61,469 nucleotides of DNA from contig DXZT01000003.1 of NCBI GenBank assembly GCA_019419545.1, positions 1 through 61,469 on the forward strand, read 5' to 3'. The notes beneath the pieces were generated by a model. It saw only the letters and a list, made by a program, of their open reading frames with translations, searched no databases and was not told where the DNA came from. The position numbers and the translations under genes are program-made. Below are positions 16,328-24,667 of this stretch, piece by piece (the stretch's first letter is position 1; each line of letters starts with the position of its first letter). Origin of the DNA: Collinsella sp. (lineage in GTDB: Bacteria > Actinomycetota > Coriobacteriia > Coriobacteriales > Coriobacteriaceae).

Positions 16328-17101
16328 ATGGTTGTCCAGTATCTTCTAGTTGCACTGGTCGCATTTATTGCGTCCATGGACGAGCAATTATTTGGCATTA
16401 CGATGCTTGGTCGTCCGCTGTTTACGAGCCTGTTCGTTGGCTTGATCCTTGGCGATGTCCAGCAGGGCGTTATCGTCGGCGCTGCTTTGGAGTCCATGTT
16501 CATGGGCGCCATCATGGTCGGTGCGGCGGTTCCTCCCGAGGTCTATGCCTCCGGCGTGCTTGGCTGCGCGTTTGCCGTCATTACGGGTACGGGCACGGCA
16601 ACTGCCGTCGCGCTCGCCCTTCCCGTCTCCGTCTTCCTTCAGGTGTGGCGCAACTTCTGCTACGCCGTTCCGGGTGCCTTTGCCTGCAAGAAGATTGAGA
16701 CCGCTCTGGCAAATCGCGATCTTGCCAAGGCGAATCTGTACCATCTGACCATCGTGCCGCTGTCGATTGGCATTCCGTCTGCACTGCTGGTGTTTTGCTC
16801 GCTGTTCTTTGGTGCCGACCTCATCAACAATGCGCTTAACGCTATTCCGCAGTTTGTGATGGACGGCCTCAACGTTGCATCCGGCGTCATGGTCTGCATC
16901 GGCTTCGCACTTCTTATTAGGACCATGGGCGATAACAAGCTGCTTCCTTGGCTGTTCTTGGGATTCATTATGGTCATCTACCTCAAGATGGACGTTGTCG
17001 GTGTTGCCGCTGCCGCTATCTGCGTCGCGCTGCTCCTGGCCTTCCGCGAGGGCTCGGCCGGTCCGCAGGCGGTTGCCGAGGATGAAGAGGAGGACTTCTA
17101 A
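16328..17101 (+). CDS. PTS mannose-family EIIC component
   Basis: A 257-residue membrane permease subunit with several hydrophobic segments. The N-terminal VAFIASMDEQLFG and GLILGDVQQGVIVGAALESM match the EII-Sor/EII-Man IIC family. With EIID it forms the sugar channel. A TTG at 16319 is in frame, but GGGG at 16315-16318 is better spaced for the ATG at 16328. The acidic tail DEEEDF ends 1 nt into the EIID start (TAATG), so translation is coupled. Confidence 0.92.
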   Translation: MVVQYLLVALVAFIASMDEQLFGITMLGRPLFTSLFVGLILGDVQQGVIVGAALESMFMGAIMVGAAVPPEVYASGVLGCAFAVITGTGTATAVALALPVSVFLQVWRNFCYAVPGAFACKKIETALANRDLAKANLYHLTIVPLSIGIPSALLVFCSLFFGADLINNALNAIPQFVMDGLNVASGVMVCIGFALLIRTMGDNKLLPWLFLGFIMVIYLKMDVVGVAAAAICVALLLAFREGSAGPQAVAEDEEEDF

Positions 17102-17949
17102 TGGCTACCCAGAACACCGACCTCAAAGAGGCCAAGAAGGACGCGATTATGAGCCCCGATATGTATCGGAGCATGTTCCTTCGCCAGTTTACGAGCCAGT
17201 GCTCGCAGTCGTACGACAAGATGATGGCAATGGGCTTCATGTACACCATTCAGAAGCCCCTGCGAAAGATCTATCCCAACGACGACGATTACTATGCGGC
17301 GCTCGATCGCCATACCGAGTTCTTTAACATCACGCCTCATGTGCTTCCGTTTGTAGCCGGCCTTACGGTTTCGATGGAAAAGCAGGCGGCTGCCGATAAG
17401 AACTTCGACACGTCCTCGATTAACGCTATGAAGGTCGGCCTCATGGGACCGCTTTCCGGCATTGGTGATTCGTTCTACTGGGGTACGTTCCGCGTGGTCG
17501 CCGCCGGCATTGGTATTGGCATCGCGTCGACGGGCAACCCGCTCGGCCCCATCGTGTACGCGCTCATCTACTCCGTGATTAACTTTGCAACGCGTATCGT
17601 CGCCGCCCATCTGGGATACGACCTGGGAACCAAGTTCCTGCAGCAGTCCGAAGAGAACAACCTTATGTCTCGCATGACGCATGCTGCCGGCGTTCTCGGA
17701 ATGACCGTTATCGGCGCCATGATTGCGGCACAGGTCTCGCTGTCCACGGCTTTGACCTTTGATGTGGGTGGTTCGGAGATTGTCCTGCAGGATCTGTTCG
17801 ATTCGATCTTCCCCGGTCTGCTGCCCTTGCTGGCAACGTTCGCTTGCGTTGCCCTCTATAAAAAGGGTGTCAAGACCATTTGGATTATTATTGGCATCTT
17901 CGCGATCTGCATCATCGGAACGGGCTTGGGAGTGTTCGCGGCGGCGTAA
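17101..17949 (+). CDS. PTS mannose-family EIID component
   Basis: A 282-residue EIID subunit. FLRQFTSQCSQSYDKMMAMG and GLMGPLSGIGDSFYWGTFR are family signatures, and several transmembrane segments fill the C-terminal half. It overlaps the EIIC stop by one base and is the last gene before the terminator at 17995-18030. Confidence 0.93.
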   Translation: MATQNTDLKEAKKDAIMSPDMYRSMFLRQFTSQCSQSYDKMMAMGFMYTIQKPLRKIYPNDDDYYAALDRHTEFFNITPHVLPFVAGLTVSMEKQAAADKNFDTSSINAMKVGLMGPLSGIGDSFYWGTFRVVAAGIGIGIASTGNPLGPIVYALIYSVINFATRIVAAHLGYDLGTKFLQQSEENNLMSRMTHAAGVLGMTVIGAMIAAQVSLSTALTFDVGGSEIVLQDLFDSIFPGLLPLLATFACVALYKKGVKTIWIIIGIFAICIIGTGLGVFAAA

Positions 17950-17994
17950 AGTTGACTGCTATGCTCGCGCGTTGGATAACTAACTGACCGTTTG

Positions 17995-18030
17995 AAAACG
18001 GGGTTCGGCGTAAGGCCGGCCCCGTTTTTT
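17995..18030 (+). terminator. Terminator of the PTS/deglycase operon
   Basis: AAAACGGGGTTCGGC and GCCGGCCCCGTTTT form a long stem with a short loop, and the sequence continues into a T-run. Confidence 0.9.
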
Positions 18031-18058
18031 GTTTGAGGGATTTTCCGACCGTCCAATA

Positions 18059-18070
18059 ATCCACGCTCGT
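18059..18070 (-). repeat. Solitary half-site of the AGCGTGG repeat
   Basis: ATCCACGCTCGT preceded by TTTTCCGACCGTCCAATA matches one tandem unit of the repeats at 7.3 and 8.7 kb in reverse orientation, without the large hairpin. Confidence 0.5.
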
Positions 18071-18081
18071 CCATCACTCAC

Positions 18082-18322
18082 GTATCTCTCATCTCTCATT
18101 TGTCACTAATACGAGAGATGGCACAAAGACGAGAGATAATTACGAGAGATAACTGATCAGCAAAGAGACAGGCAATCATGGTATTGTCTCAATACTGATT
18201 GTTCTACCAGCAAAAACATGTTTAAATGAAACAAATGGCAGACATCTTATCTTTCATCTCTCACTTATCTCTAATATGAGAGATAGGAGTAAGATGAGAG
18301 ATAATTACGAGAGATAACTGAG
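18082..18322. promoter_or_regulatory. Duplicated GAGAGAT operator-like array
   Basis: Two cassettes of about 75 bp (18082-18156 and 18247-18322) each hold five GAGAGAT/ATCTCTC-type heptamers in mixed orientation. Both end with the same 26 bp, which contain GAGAGATAATTACGAGAGAT. The second includes the palindrome TATCTCT-AATATG-AGAGATA (18268-18287). The 90 bp between them are AT-rich and could hold the promoter. The array lies just upstream of the AlbA_2/ATPase gene and is probably its autoregulatory region. No gene is seen in 17950-18379. Confidence 0.7.
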
Positions 18323-18379
18323 AGACGAAGGAAATCTATTCGCGGCATTCTCCGTCGGGCCGAGCGAAAGGACATGCAG

Positions 18380-19846
18380 ATGAACGAAAACGAGCTGACC
18401 GGTCTGCTCGAGTCTTTAAAGCGCATGGGCTCGGACGATCTTAACGTCGAGGTCAAGGAGAGCGCCACGACGCTTTCCCGCGACGTATGGGAAACGGTTA
18501 GCGCATTCGCGAATACCGCTGGCGGAATTATCGTGCTCGGCGTGAGCGAGCGCGCGGGCTTTGTCCCGGTTGAGAACTTTGAGACCGAGAAGGTGCTCAA
18601 CCAATTCGTAGCGGGCATGGGCGATGCCGGCGGTCGCGGAAAACTGGCCAATCCGCCCAAATACACCATTGAGCGCGTGGAGCTCCAGGGCACCGTGGTT
18701 CTGGTCATCACAATTGAGGAGCTCGACCCGTCGAGCAAGCCTTGTTATGTCATAGAGCGGGGCGCTCAAGGCGGCAGCTACAAACGCATCGATGACAAAG
18801 ATGTTCCGCTCTCGTCGACCGAGGTCCTGTCCTTGTCATCGTATGAACGGACGAGCCCCAGTGATCGCGATGCAGTACCCGGCGCGGTCGCAGGCGATCT
18901 TGACGAGGCCCTGGTCGACCGCACGATAGAGCGTGCTTTCTCGCTGACACCCCGTGCAATGCGCGGCGCGCCGGACAAGAAAACGAAGCTGGAGCGCCTG
19001 AATTTCCTCGACTCCCAGGGCAATGTTACTAAGGCCGGGCTCCTGGCCGCGGGTGCCTATCCTCAGCAGTTCTATCCCAAGCTCTTTATCGATGTGGCGG
19101 TCTATGCCGGAACGCAGAAGGGCGCGGCGGGGTCGTTGAGGTTCATGGACCGTACGATCTGCGAGGGAACGTTGGGCGAAATGATCTCGGATGCCGTCGC
19201 GGCAATCGCCAAGAATTTGCGACGAACCTCGATGATTAAAGGCGTCTCGCGTGTCGACTCGCTGGAGATTCCCGAGGAGGTCCTGCGCGAGGCAATTGCC
19301 AACGCCGTAATCCACCGAGAATACGGAGACCGGTTCTGTGGGCAGTCGATCGCTGTTGACGTCTTTGATGACCGTATCGAAGTGACGAACCCCGGCGGCC
19401 TATACGGAGGAAAGACTCGCGAGAACCTGTTTGACGGCAGCTCCCGATGTCGCAATGCGACGCTTGTGAAACTGATGTCGATTGTTCCGCTGCCGGATGG
19501 TGCAGGTTCGCCGGCTGAGGGCAATGGCTCAGGCATCCCGATGATGTTCGACGCCATGCGCGCGCATGGTTTGTCGGAGCCTCTGTTTTGCCCTGGTTTT
19601 GACCGGTTTAAGGTTGTCCTCTATCGCTCAAAGGTTGAGCAGGTCGATCATGGCGGGGACCTGATCATGGCGGCCCTCAAGCGCTATGACGAGTTGGGAA
19701 CGCGCGAGCTGGCAGAATGCACGGGACTCACCGTCTCCCAGGTTAGGGTACGCGTCAATGCGCTCATCGCACAGGGCGAGCTTGAACCTACGGCGTCGGC
19801 GACGAGCCGCAACCGCAAGTATCGACTGTCGGAGCGCGTGGGATAG
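18380..19846 (+). CDS. AlbA_2 (Schlafen-like) DNA-binding / HATPase regulator
   Basis: A 488-residue protein. The N-terminal AlbA_2 domain (about 1-130) has NVEVKESATTLSRDVWETVS and FANTAGGIIVLGV, typical of Schlafen-AlbA_2 putative transcription factors. A central region (about 170-400) contains EEVLREAIANAVIHREYGDR and RIEVTNPGGL, the HATPase_c_4 signature often labelled RecG-like. A C-terminal winged helix (YDELGTRELAECTGLTVSQV) follows. Such proteins are widespread as predicted regulators, often near mobile or defence genes, but their roles are poorly defined. AAAGGA is spaced 7 nt from the ATG at 18380 and too near the ATG at 18374. The dense operator-like array upstream suggests tight autoregulation. 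Confidence 0.85.
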   Translation: MNENELTGLLESLKRMGSDDLNVEVKESATTLSRDVWETVSAFANTAGGIIVLGVSERAGFVPVENFETEKVLNQFVAGMGDAGGRGKLANPPKYTIERVELQGTVVLVITIEELDPSSKPCYVIERGAQGGSYKRIDDKDVPLSSTEVLSLSSYERTSPSDRDAVPGAVAGDLDEALVDRTIERAFSLTPRAMRGAPDKKTKLERLNFLDSQGNVTKAGLLAAGAYPQQFYPKLFIDVAVYAGTQKGAAGSLRFMDRTICEGTLGEMISDAVAAIAKNLRRTSMIKGVSRVDSLEIPEEVLREAIANAVIHREYGDRFCGQSIAVDVFDDRIEVTNPGGLYGGKTRENLFDGSSRCRNATLVKLMSIVPLPDGAGSPAEGNGSGIPMMFDAMRAHGLSEPLFCPGFDRFKVVLYRSKVEQVDHGGDLIMAALKRYDELGTRELAECTGLTVSQVRVRVNALIAQGELEPTASATSRNRKYRLSERVG

Positions 19847-19946
19847 ATGCGTTAGTGGACGAGGCGACCCAATAATCGACCCTCGATTGGCGTCCATTAA
19901 GGTAAAGCGGTTGTTGCCCAGTCGACGGTGATGCTAAAGACTCGGC

Positions 19947-20438
19947 TTACGCCGGCATGGCCCCGAACCCGTCTATCAGGAACAGCCTGAGAACCAGCTT
20001 GATGACATTTCCCGGTTTGACTCTTGCCGCGTCAAAGACGTGGCGCTCGGCGAGCTCGCTGCAGTATGCATAGATGTCGCGGATAAGGTCCGCGCCCGAG
20101 AGCGTAAACATGTAGCCTGCGTCCGAAAGCGCATTGGGCGCGGCAGGCAACTTGGCCATGTGACAGAACGTTTGCAGGTCGGGCGCCATAACGTTCTGGT
20201 AGTCGAGGTGGCCGTTGGCATCCTGCGCGGCAAGCTCCAATTGGCGCACAAAATCCAGCGCCGCCGCTAACACAAAGCTCGGCGTAGGCGCATTGACGTC
20301 CTGAGTGGTCGCCACAAGCCTGCCCGCCGCCTGCGTGACAAGCCAAGCGACCTCGCGCTGGCAACGCACGGCCTTGCGCGTAACCGGCTTGATGGACGAA
20401 GAAGAAACGCTCCCCTTAGGCGGATTCGAAGCAGCCAT
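19947..20438 (-). CDS. Hypothetical protein
   Basis: A 163-residue protein with no family I can recognise. After a Ser-rich N-terminus it looks mainly helical and has no clear membrane segment or signal peptide; DLIRDIYAYCSELAERHVF and VIKLVLRLFLIDGFGA are amphipathic stretches. GGGAGGG lies 5 nt before the ATG at 20436-20438, so this start is preferred to one 31 codons upstream. It is divergent from the HNH gene at 20654 and convergent with the AlbA_2 gene. Confidence 0.65.
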   Translation of the reverse strand: MAASNPPKGSVSSSSIKPVTRKAVRCQREVAWLVTQAAGRLVATTQDVNAPTPSFVLAAALDFVRQLELAAQDANGHLDYQNVMAPDLQTFCHMAKLPAAPNALSDAGYMFTLSGADLIRDIYAYCSELAERHVFDAARVKPGNVIKLVLRLFLIDGFGAMPA

Positions 20439-20653
20439 AAGACCCTCCCATGAACGACCCGGCCCAACAAGCCCGGATGAAACACGTGCTACATCAGTAT
20501 ACAGGGAAGTGGGGTAGCGGGGTACAAGCACGCCAGCGGCAAACCGAGAGCATCAACGATGTGCCGATCGCGGAATGAGATCTCGTAATAATTGACTCTC
20601 GGCCATATTATTGAGGGGCATGACTCGCGTTCGTATGGTTGTAGGTGCTGGCG

Positions 20654-21736
20654 ATGAACGACATTGACCTTGCTGTTCCGTTGATGGATGGACCAAGCTA
20701 TGACCGCGCCTGCAGTCTCGTGCCTTCCGAATACGTTGAGGCATGGGAGTGGTTTCTGGGTGAGGAACAGCGCGGCGGCGTTTGGACCAGCCTTCCGCAC
20801 CACACCAAGGAAGATAGCCCTCAGTATCAGTACCGTTTGAGAATTGGCTCGGACTTCTTTCCCGTAACGCGGGATTCAGGGATCTTCTGGCCGGGCCAGT
20901 ATCGGGTGAAGCAAGATCCCAATAAGATCTTTGCGCTTTCGGTCCATAACTCTAAAAAGAGCTTCTACACCGATGTGCCTCCGCTCTATTTGGACGACGG
21001 TACGTGGGTCATTAAGTATTCGGTCCAAGCGCCAGGCGCCGTTGGTTCTCGAGACCAGAATTACAACCGTAAAATGCTCAACTGCATGGAATGTGGCGTC
21101 CCAGTCGGAGTCATATTTGCAACCGAGGTGGGCTATAAGGTGCTCGGCCTTGCGTTTGTTGAGCGGTTCGAGCCCGAAAACGGATGGTTTGTTCTGCACG
21201 GTCCTGTTCATAAAGGCGGACCGGACCCTCGTTTTGCGCCCGACATGAGTTATCTGAAGCACATACCCGTCGATATTGAGTTTGCCGGACAGGGTGTGAC
21301 CGACGACGAAAAGGTCCGCTATGCGTTAAGGCGCGAGCGATTGGGGCAGCAATGGTTCCGCAAGCAGCTCGTTGCCGCCTATGATGGCCGTTGCGCGGTG
21401 TCGGACTGCGGCGTCAGCGAAGCTCTGGAGGCTGCACATATCGAGAATTACTCGGGACCCAAATCGCAGGTTGCCAGCAACGGTATTCTGCTTCGGCGCG
21501 ATCTTCATTCCCTATTTGATGCTCACCTGATTTCGTTTGAGCCTGTTTGCGGCGAATATCGGCTGTGCGGATCGTACCTGCTGGATAAGACCGACTACGC
21601 TTCCTTTGCGGGTGCGACGCTAAGGCAGCCGAATGAGCGTCAGTGGCGACCCGATACGGTGTTTCTTGAGGCCCATCGCATTGAGTTCGATCGCTCGGAA
21701 AAGAAGCGTGAAAAGGCGGGGCTTCTGCCGTATTAG
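20654..21736 (+). CDS. HNH endonuclease with SRA-like N-terminal region
   Basis: A 360-residue protein. The C-terminal HNH_2-type nuclease core is CAVSDCGVSEALEAAHIENY followed by NGILLRRDLHSLFDAHLISF, with the catalytic His in the AAHI segment and metal-binding His residues after it. The N-terminal 200 residues (GVWTSLPHHTKEDSPQYQYR, SGIFWPGQYRV) suggest an SRA-like modified-base reader, as in SRA-HNH type IV restriction enzymes. That link is by impression, not alignment. No methyltransferase is nearby, which fits a modification-dependent nuclease. GTG at 20645 is an alternative start; the ATG at 20654 has AGGTG upstream. Confidence 0.72.
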   Translation: MNDIDLAVPLMDGPSYDRACSLVPSEYVEAWEWFLGEEQRGGVWTSLPHHTKEDSPQYQYRLRIGSDFFPVTRDSGIFWPGQYRVKQDPNKIFALSVHNSKKSFYTDVPPLYLDDGTWVIKYSVQAPGAVGSRDQNYNRKMLNCMECGVPVGVIFATEVGYKVLGLAFVERFEPENGWFVLHGPVHKGGPDPRFAPDMSYLKHIPVDIEFAGQGVTDDEKVRYALRRERLGQQWFRKQLVAAYDGRCAVSDCGVSEALEAAHIENYSGPKSQVASNGILLRRDLHSLFDAHLISFEPVCGEYRLCGSYLLDKTDYASFAGATLRQPNERQWRPDTVFLEAHRIEFDRSEKKREKAGLLPY

Positions 21737-21858
21737 CGTATTTGGCTTTGGCATTCTTTGACGATCGTGTTGTTTGATCGGATCGCGTGGCGATGCAATC
21801 TCGCGCCCGCCCGCCGGTGCATGCTCTTCCTGATTTGTATAGCGAGAGGGGAGCGTGT

Positions 21859-22143
21859 ATGAGCTGGCGAGGCGATATTGCGATGGGGAAGTACGGAAAA
21901 CTGCCGTGTGCCCTTATAGACAACAATATGTTTCCGAGCGTAGAGGTTGATTGCGGGTCGTTTGTCGTCACCTGCCCTTGCTGCGGCTCGCAAATACCGT
22001 GTCTCGACATTCGGTTTATCGATGCGCGCGACAGACTCAGCGACGAAGTGAGAAAACGGACAGGCGTTCATATGCCGGTGTATCCGGAGAAATGCCCTGT
22101 TTGTGGCCTCGATATCGTGTACGACGCCGGCGACGAGGGATAG
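21859..22143 (+). CDS. Small CPCC/CPVC zinc-ribbon-like hypothetical protein
   Basis: A 94-residue protein with two cysteine knuckles, CPCCGSQ and CPVCGLD, about 40 residues apart. They probably bind one zinc ion. GAGGGGAG lies 6-7 nt before the ATG at 21859, so an upstream in-frame ATG at 21787 is disfavoured. Function is unknown. It sits in a run of orphan genes beside the HNH nuclease. Confidence 0.6.
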   Translation: MSWRGDIAMGKYGKLPCALIDNNMFPSVEVDCGSFVVTCPCCGSQIPCLDIRFIDARDRLSDEVRKRTGVHMPVYPEKCPVCGLDIVYDAGDEG

Positions 22144-22180
22144 GTGATGCGGAGGAGTTGGCTGTGAGTGTCTTTTGCCT

Positions 22181-22869
22181 CTACAAATAAATCCCCTCAC
22201 CGAGTTGCTTGTGGAACTCGGCGTGATGGTCGCGTGCCCAGGTAAAGAGCGCCTGGTCAAAGTCGGTACGCGCGGCCGGGACGCCAAAGACGCCGGCAAC
22301 TTCGACGCGCACAAACTCCAGTGCCGGCAGCTTGTTGATGGCAGTGAGGGCAAACGGGGACGAGGGCTCCTCGAACAGATGGCGGCTGCCTTGCAGCGCG
22401 TCGCAACTGGTGCACGTGTTGCCGAGCGACGGGGCTTTGGAGGCTCGCGCGCCTACGGGCTTGTAGCCGCAGCGCTTATGAAGGTAGTCGCGGATCTCGC
22501 CCGGCACGCAGCCAAGAGCGGGCACGATGGCGAGTGCGTTAGCGTTGGCCGTGTCGATGGCAATGTGCCCGGCTTCGTTGGGCGCGTGCGCGATGGCGAT
22601 GCTCTCGTCGTTGTCGGCTCGATAGGGAATGCCGAAGGCCGCGACCGAGGTCTCTTTGTGACACTTCCAGCACTTGCGCTTGCCCAGTACTAGATATATA
22701 TATACGGCGCTGAGGGGTCGGATCGGTCAACACCGGGCAGCCACTCGGCAAAGGGCTCGGGGTTGACGCCGCTGGGTACATACCAGATCTTCTTGGTCCG
22801 GTCCCATTTGGCGCCCAGTGCCTTGGCTTCTTCTTTGTGCGAAAAGGGGACATCGAGCTCGGTGCGCAT
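22181..22869 (-). pseudogene. DUF5710-domain protein, frameshifted in a TA tract
   Basis: The frame opens at 22867-22869 (AAGGAG upstream) with a DUF5710 domain (about residues 1-45; FSHKEEAKALGAKWDRTKKI). It then hits a stop right after the dinucleotide tract TATATATATAT (22694-22704). The next frame continues without interruption as LVLGKRKCWKCHKETSVAAF and on to a stop at 22181-22183. Removing one TA unit, or adding one base, restores a single 228-residue protein (…PSAPYIYLVLGKRKC…). The downstream half has a CWKC knuckle. It is either a recent pseudogene, a phase-variable gene, or a sequencing error in the tract. Confidence 0.75.
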
Positions 22870-23066
22870 GGCGGCTCCTTGGTGCTGCAGGTGCAAGTGG
22901 CTCAAGGATACCGCAGGGCGCAGACATCGCGGCGTTTTGCCGAGAAGCTGCGGCTCGGATGGGTTCGAGACGCGTTGGTCTCGGCCTCGGTGGCTATTGG
23001 GGCGGTTTTGTGCATGGGTAGGGTGGTTGCTTGGGCGGTTGGAGCTGCCAGCGGATTTGGCGACAT
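22870..23066. other. Intergenic, no gene seen
   Basis: About 200 bp between the DUF5710 gene start and the tRNA-Val terminator. Open frames crossing it lack start sites and family features. I see no repeat shared with the rest of the window. Confidence 0.5.
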
Positions 23067-23103
23067 AAAACAAAACAGCCCAGAGGACATAGCCTCTGAG
23101 CTG
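23067..23103 (-). terminator. Terminator of tRNA-Val
   Basis: On the minus strand CAGCTCAGAGG / CCTCTGGGCTG (11 bp, one G-T) is followed by TTTTGTTTTATG, 9 bp after the encoded CCA. Confidence 0.85.
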
Positions 23104-23111
23104 CGAACATT

Positions 23112-23186
23112 TGGTGGGCGTTAGAAGATTTGAACTTCTGACCTCTTCCGTGTCAGGGAAGCGCTCTCCCCCTGAGCTAAACGCCC
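23112..23186 (-). tRNA. tRNA-Val(GAC)
   Basis: A 75-nt gene including encoded CCA. The acceptor stem GGGCGTT / AACGCCC, D stem GCTC/GAGC, anticodon stem CTTCC/GGAAG with loop CTGACAC, and T arm AGAAG-TTCAAAT-CTTCT all pair. The anticodon GAC reads Val codons GUC and GUU. Unlike the tRNA genes at 55 and 61 kb, its 3' end is not duplicated. Confidence 0.97.
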
Positions 23187-23281
23187 GATCAAGGGTGCGC
23201 AAGCGCGCAAGGGATAATATAACGGAGCCTGAACTCGGTGGCAAGAACATTTTTAAAAATCGCTTACATTGTGGAATTCGG

Positions 23282-23321
23282 GGGCTTTGTTGCATCCATT
23301 TCGGCTTTGTTGCATCCATCT
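23282..23321. repeat. Tandem 20-bp duplication
   Basis: GGCTTTGTTGCATCCATTTC is followed directly by the same 20 bp with one change (CATCTC). It lies upstream of the EamA transporter gene; the gap 23187-23495 holds no gene. Confidence 0.7.
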
Positions 23322-23495
23322 CAAAAGAGCCTGCTGCCGCGATTTGGCTGTCGCATAATGCAAGGCCATTGCGGTATCGAGCTATGGAAAGACGCCTGCG
23401 GAATTGTCCTACCGATAAGCGGACAAGCCTCCAGCTGGTGACTTCGCCGTGGTAAGGTAAGCCGAATTGTTTCCAGGCTGTTTCGGGGGAGCGGA

Positions 23496-24518
23496 ATGAG
23501 CAAAGAGTGTGTCGAGCAGGTCGAAGGCGCAGGGGCTTCGGTGCCGATGACCGATATATCGAACATTGATGTGCCCGAGGGCACCGACGAGCTCAGCCGC
23601 AACACCCGTCGCGCATGGCGCGACCGCCTGAACAGCGCTTCGACGCGCAAGATGATCACGGGCGTCTTGGCTACGCTGGTGGGCGGTTCGTTTTGGGGCT
23701 TCTCGGGCACCAGCGCGAGTTTTTTGTTCGATACCTACCATGTCGATACGCTGTGGCTTATGAGCGTGCGTCAGATTCTCGCCGGCCTGCTCTTTATGGC
23801 TGTGGTTGTCACGCGCGACCGCGCACGCCTGGTCAAGCTTTGGACGACGCCCGCTGATCGCAAGCAGCTGCTGCTCTTTACCGCTTTTGGCCTGCTGTTC
23901 AACCAGTTTTGCTATCTTTCGGCCGTGCGCCTGACGAACGCCGGAACCGCGACGGTGCTCCAGTGCCTGCAGCTCGTTATCATCATGGGCTACGCCTGCG
24001 TGACCGATCGCCGTATGCCGCGTACTCGCGAAGTCATCGGCATTGGCCTGGCTCTAGGTGGAACCTTTTTAATCGCCACCGGCGGCGACCCCACCAGCCT
24101 GAATATCTCGCCGCTTGGCCTGGCAGCAGGTCTTATGTGTGCGGTCAGCGCCGCGTGTATGGCGGTGATTCCCGCCAAGATTCTTCCCGAATACGGCAGT
24201 CCCATCGTTACGGGCTCAGCCATGCTCACGGCGGGCGTGGTCTCGTGCGTCTTCGTGCAGCCCTGGGCGCATATGCCGGCGCTCGACGCTGCCGGCATCG
24301 AGGCGCTCGCGGTGTTCGTGGTTATCGGCTCGTTTTTTGCTTACATGCTTTATATGCAGGGCGTTAAGGACATCGGCTCGGTGCGCGCGAGCCTCATCGG
24401 AACTGTGGAGCCGGTTTCGGCGACCATCACCAGCGCCGTTATGCTGGGGACGGTGTTTTTGCCGACCGACCTTATCGGCTTTGTCATGATCATCGTGATG
24501 ATGTTCCTCACGGTGTAG
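23496..24518 (+). CDS. EamA (DMT) family transporter
   Basis: A 340-residue membrane protein with about ten hydrophobic helices after a ~50-residue hydrophilic N-terminus. It contains two EamA repeats: the first holds GGSFWGFSGTSASFLF and AVRLTNAGTATVLQCLQLV, the second SLIGTVEPVSATITSAVMLG. DMT transporters export or import small metabolites, often amino acids; the substrate is unknown. GGGGGAGCGG precedes the ATG. It appears monocistronic. Confidence 0.88.
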   Translation: MSKECVEQVEGAGASVPMTDISNIDVPEGTDELSRNTRRAWRDRLNSASTRKMITGVLATLVGGSFWGFSGTSASFLFDTYHVDTLWLMSVRQILAGLLFMAVVVTRDRARLVKLWTTPADRKQLLLFTAFGLLFNQFCYLSAVRLTNAGTATVLQCLQLVIIMGYACVTDRRMPRTREVIGIGLALGGTFLIATGGDPTSLNISPLGLAAGLMCAVSAACMAVIPAKILPEYGSPIVTGSAMLTAGVVSCVFVQPWAHMPALDAAGIEALAVFVVIGSFFAYMLYMQGVKDIGSVRASLIGTVEPVSATITSAVMLGTVFLPTDLIGFVMIIVMMFLTV

Positions 24519-24667
24519 CTGGCGCCGCTGCCAAGACGGAAAAGGTGTTGTGCCGCATTTTCGCCAATTGACGTCCGTGTCTGGAGTTTAGCTGTCGATG
24601 CTCAAAATGCCATAAACTAGCAACGTTATGGACTTTTTCATTGCGACTCAATTGCGAGGATTTCTTT

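Noticed and set aside
18082..18322. Possible short CRISPR array (repeated GAGAGATAA words)
   Set aside because: Spacing is irregular, repeats are in both orientations, there are no unique spacers of constant length and no cas genes; it fits an operator array.
22690..23319. Upstream extension of the DUF5710 frame into the tRNA-Val region
   Set aside because: It would run antisense-parallel through tRNA-Val and its terminator; the ATG at 22867-22869 with AAGGAG is a better start.
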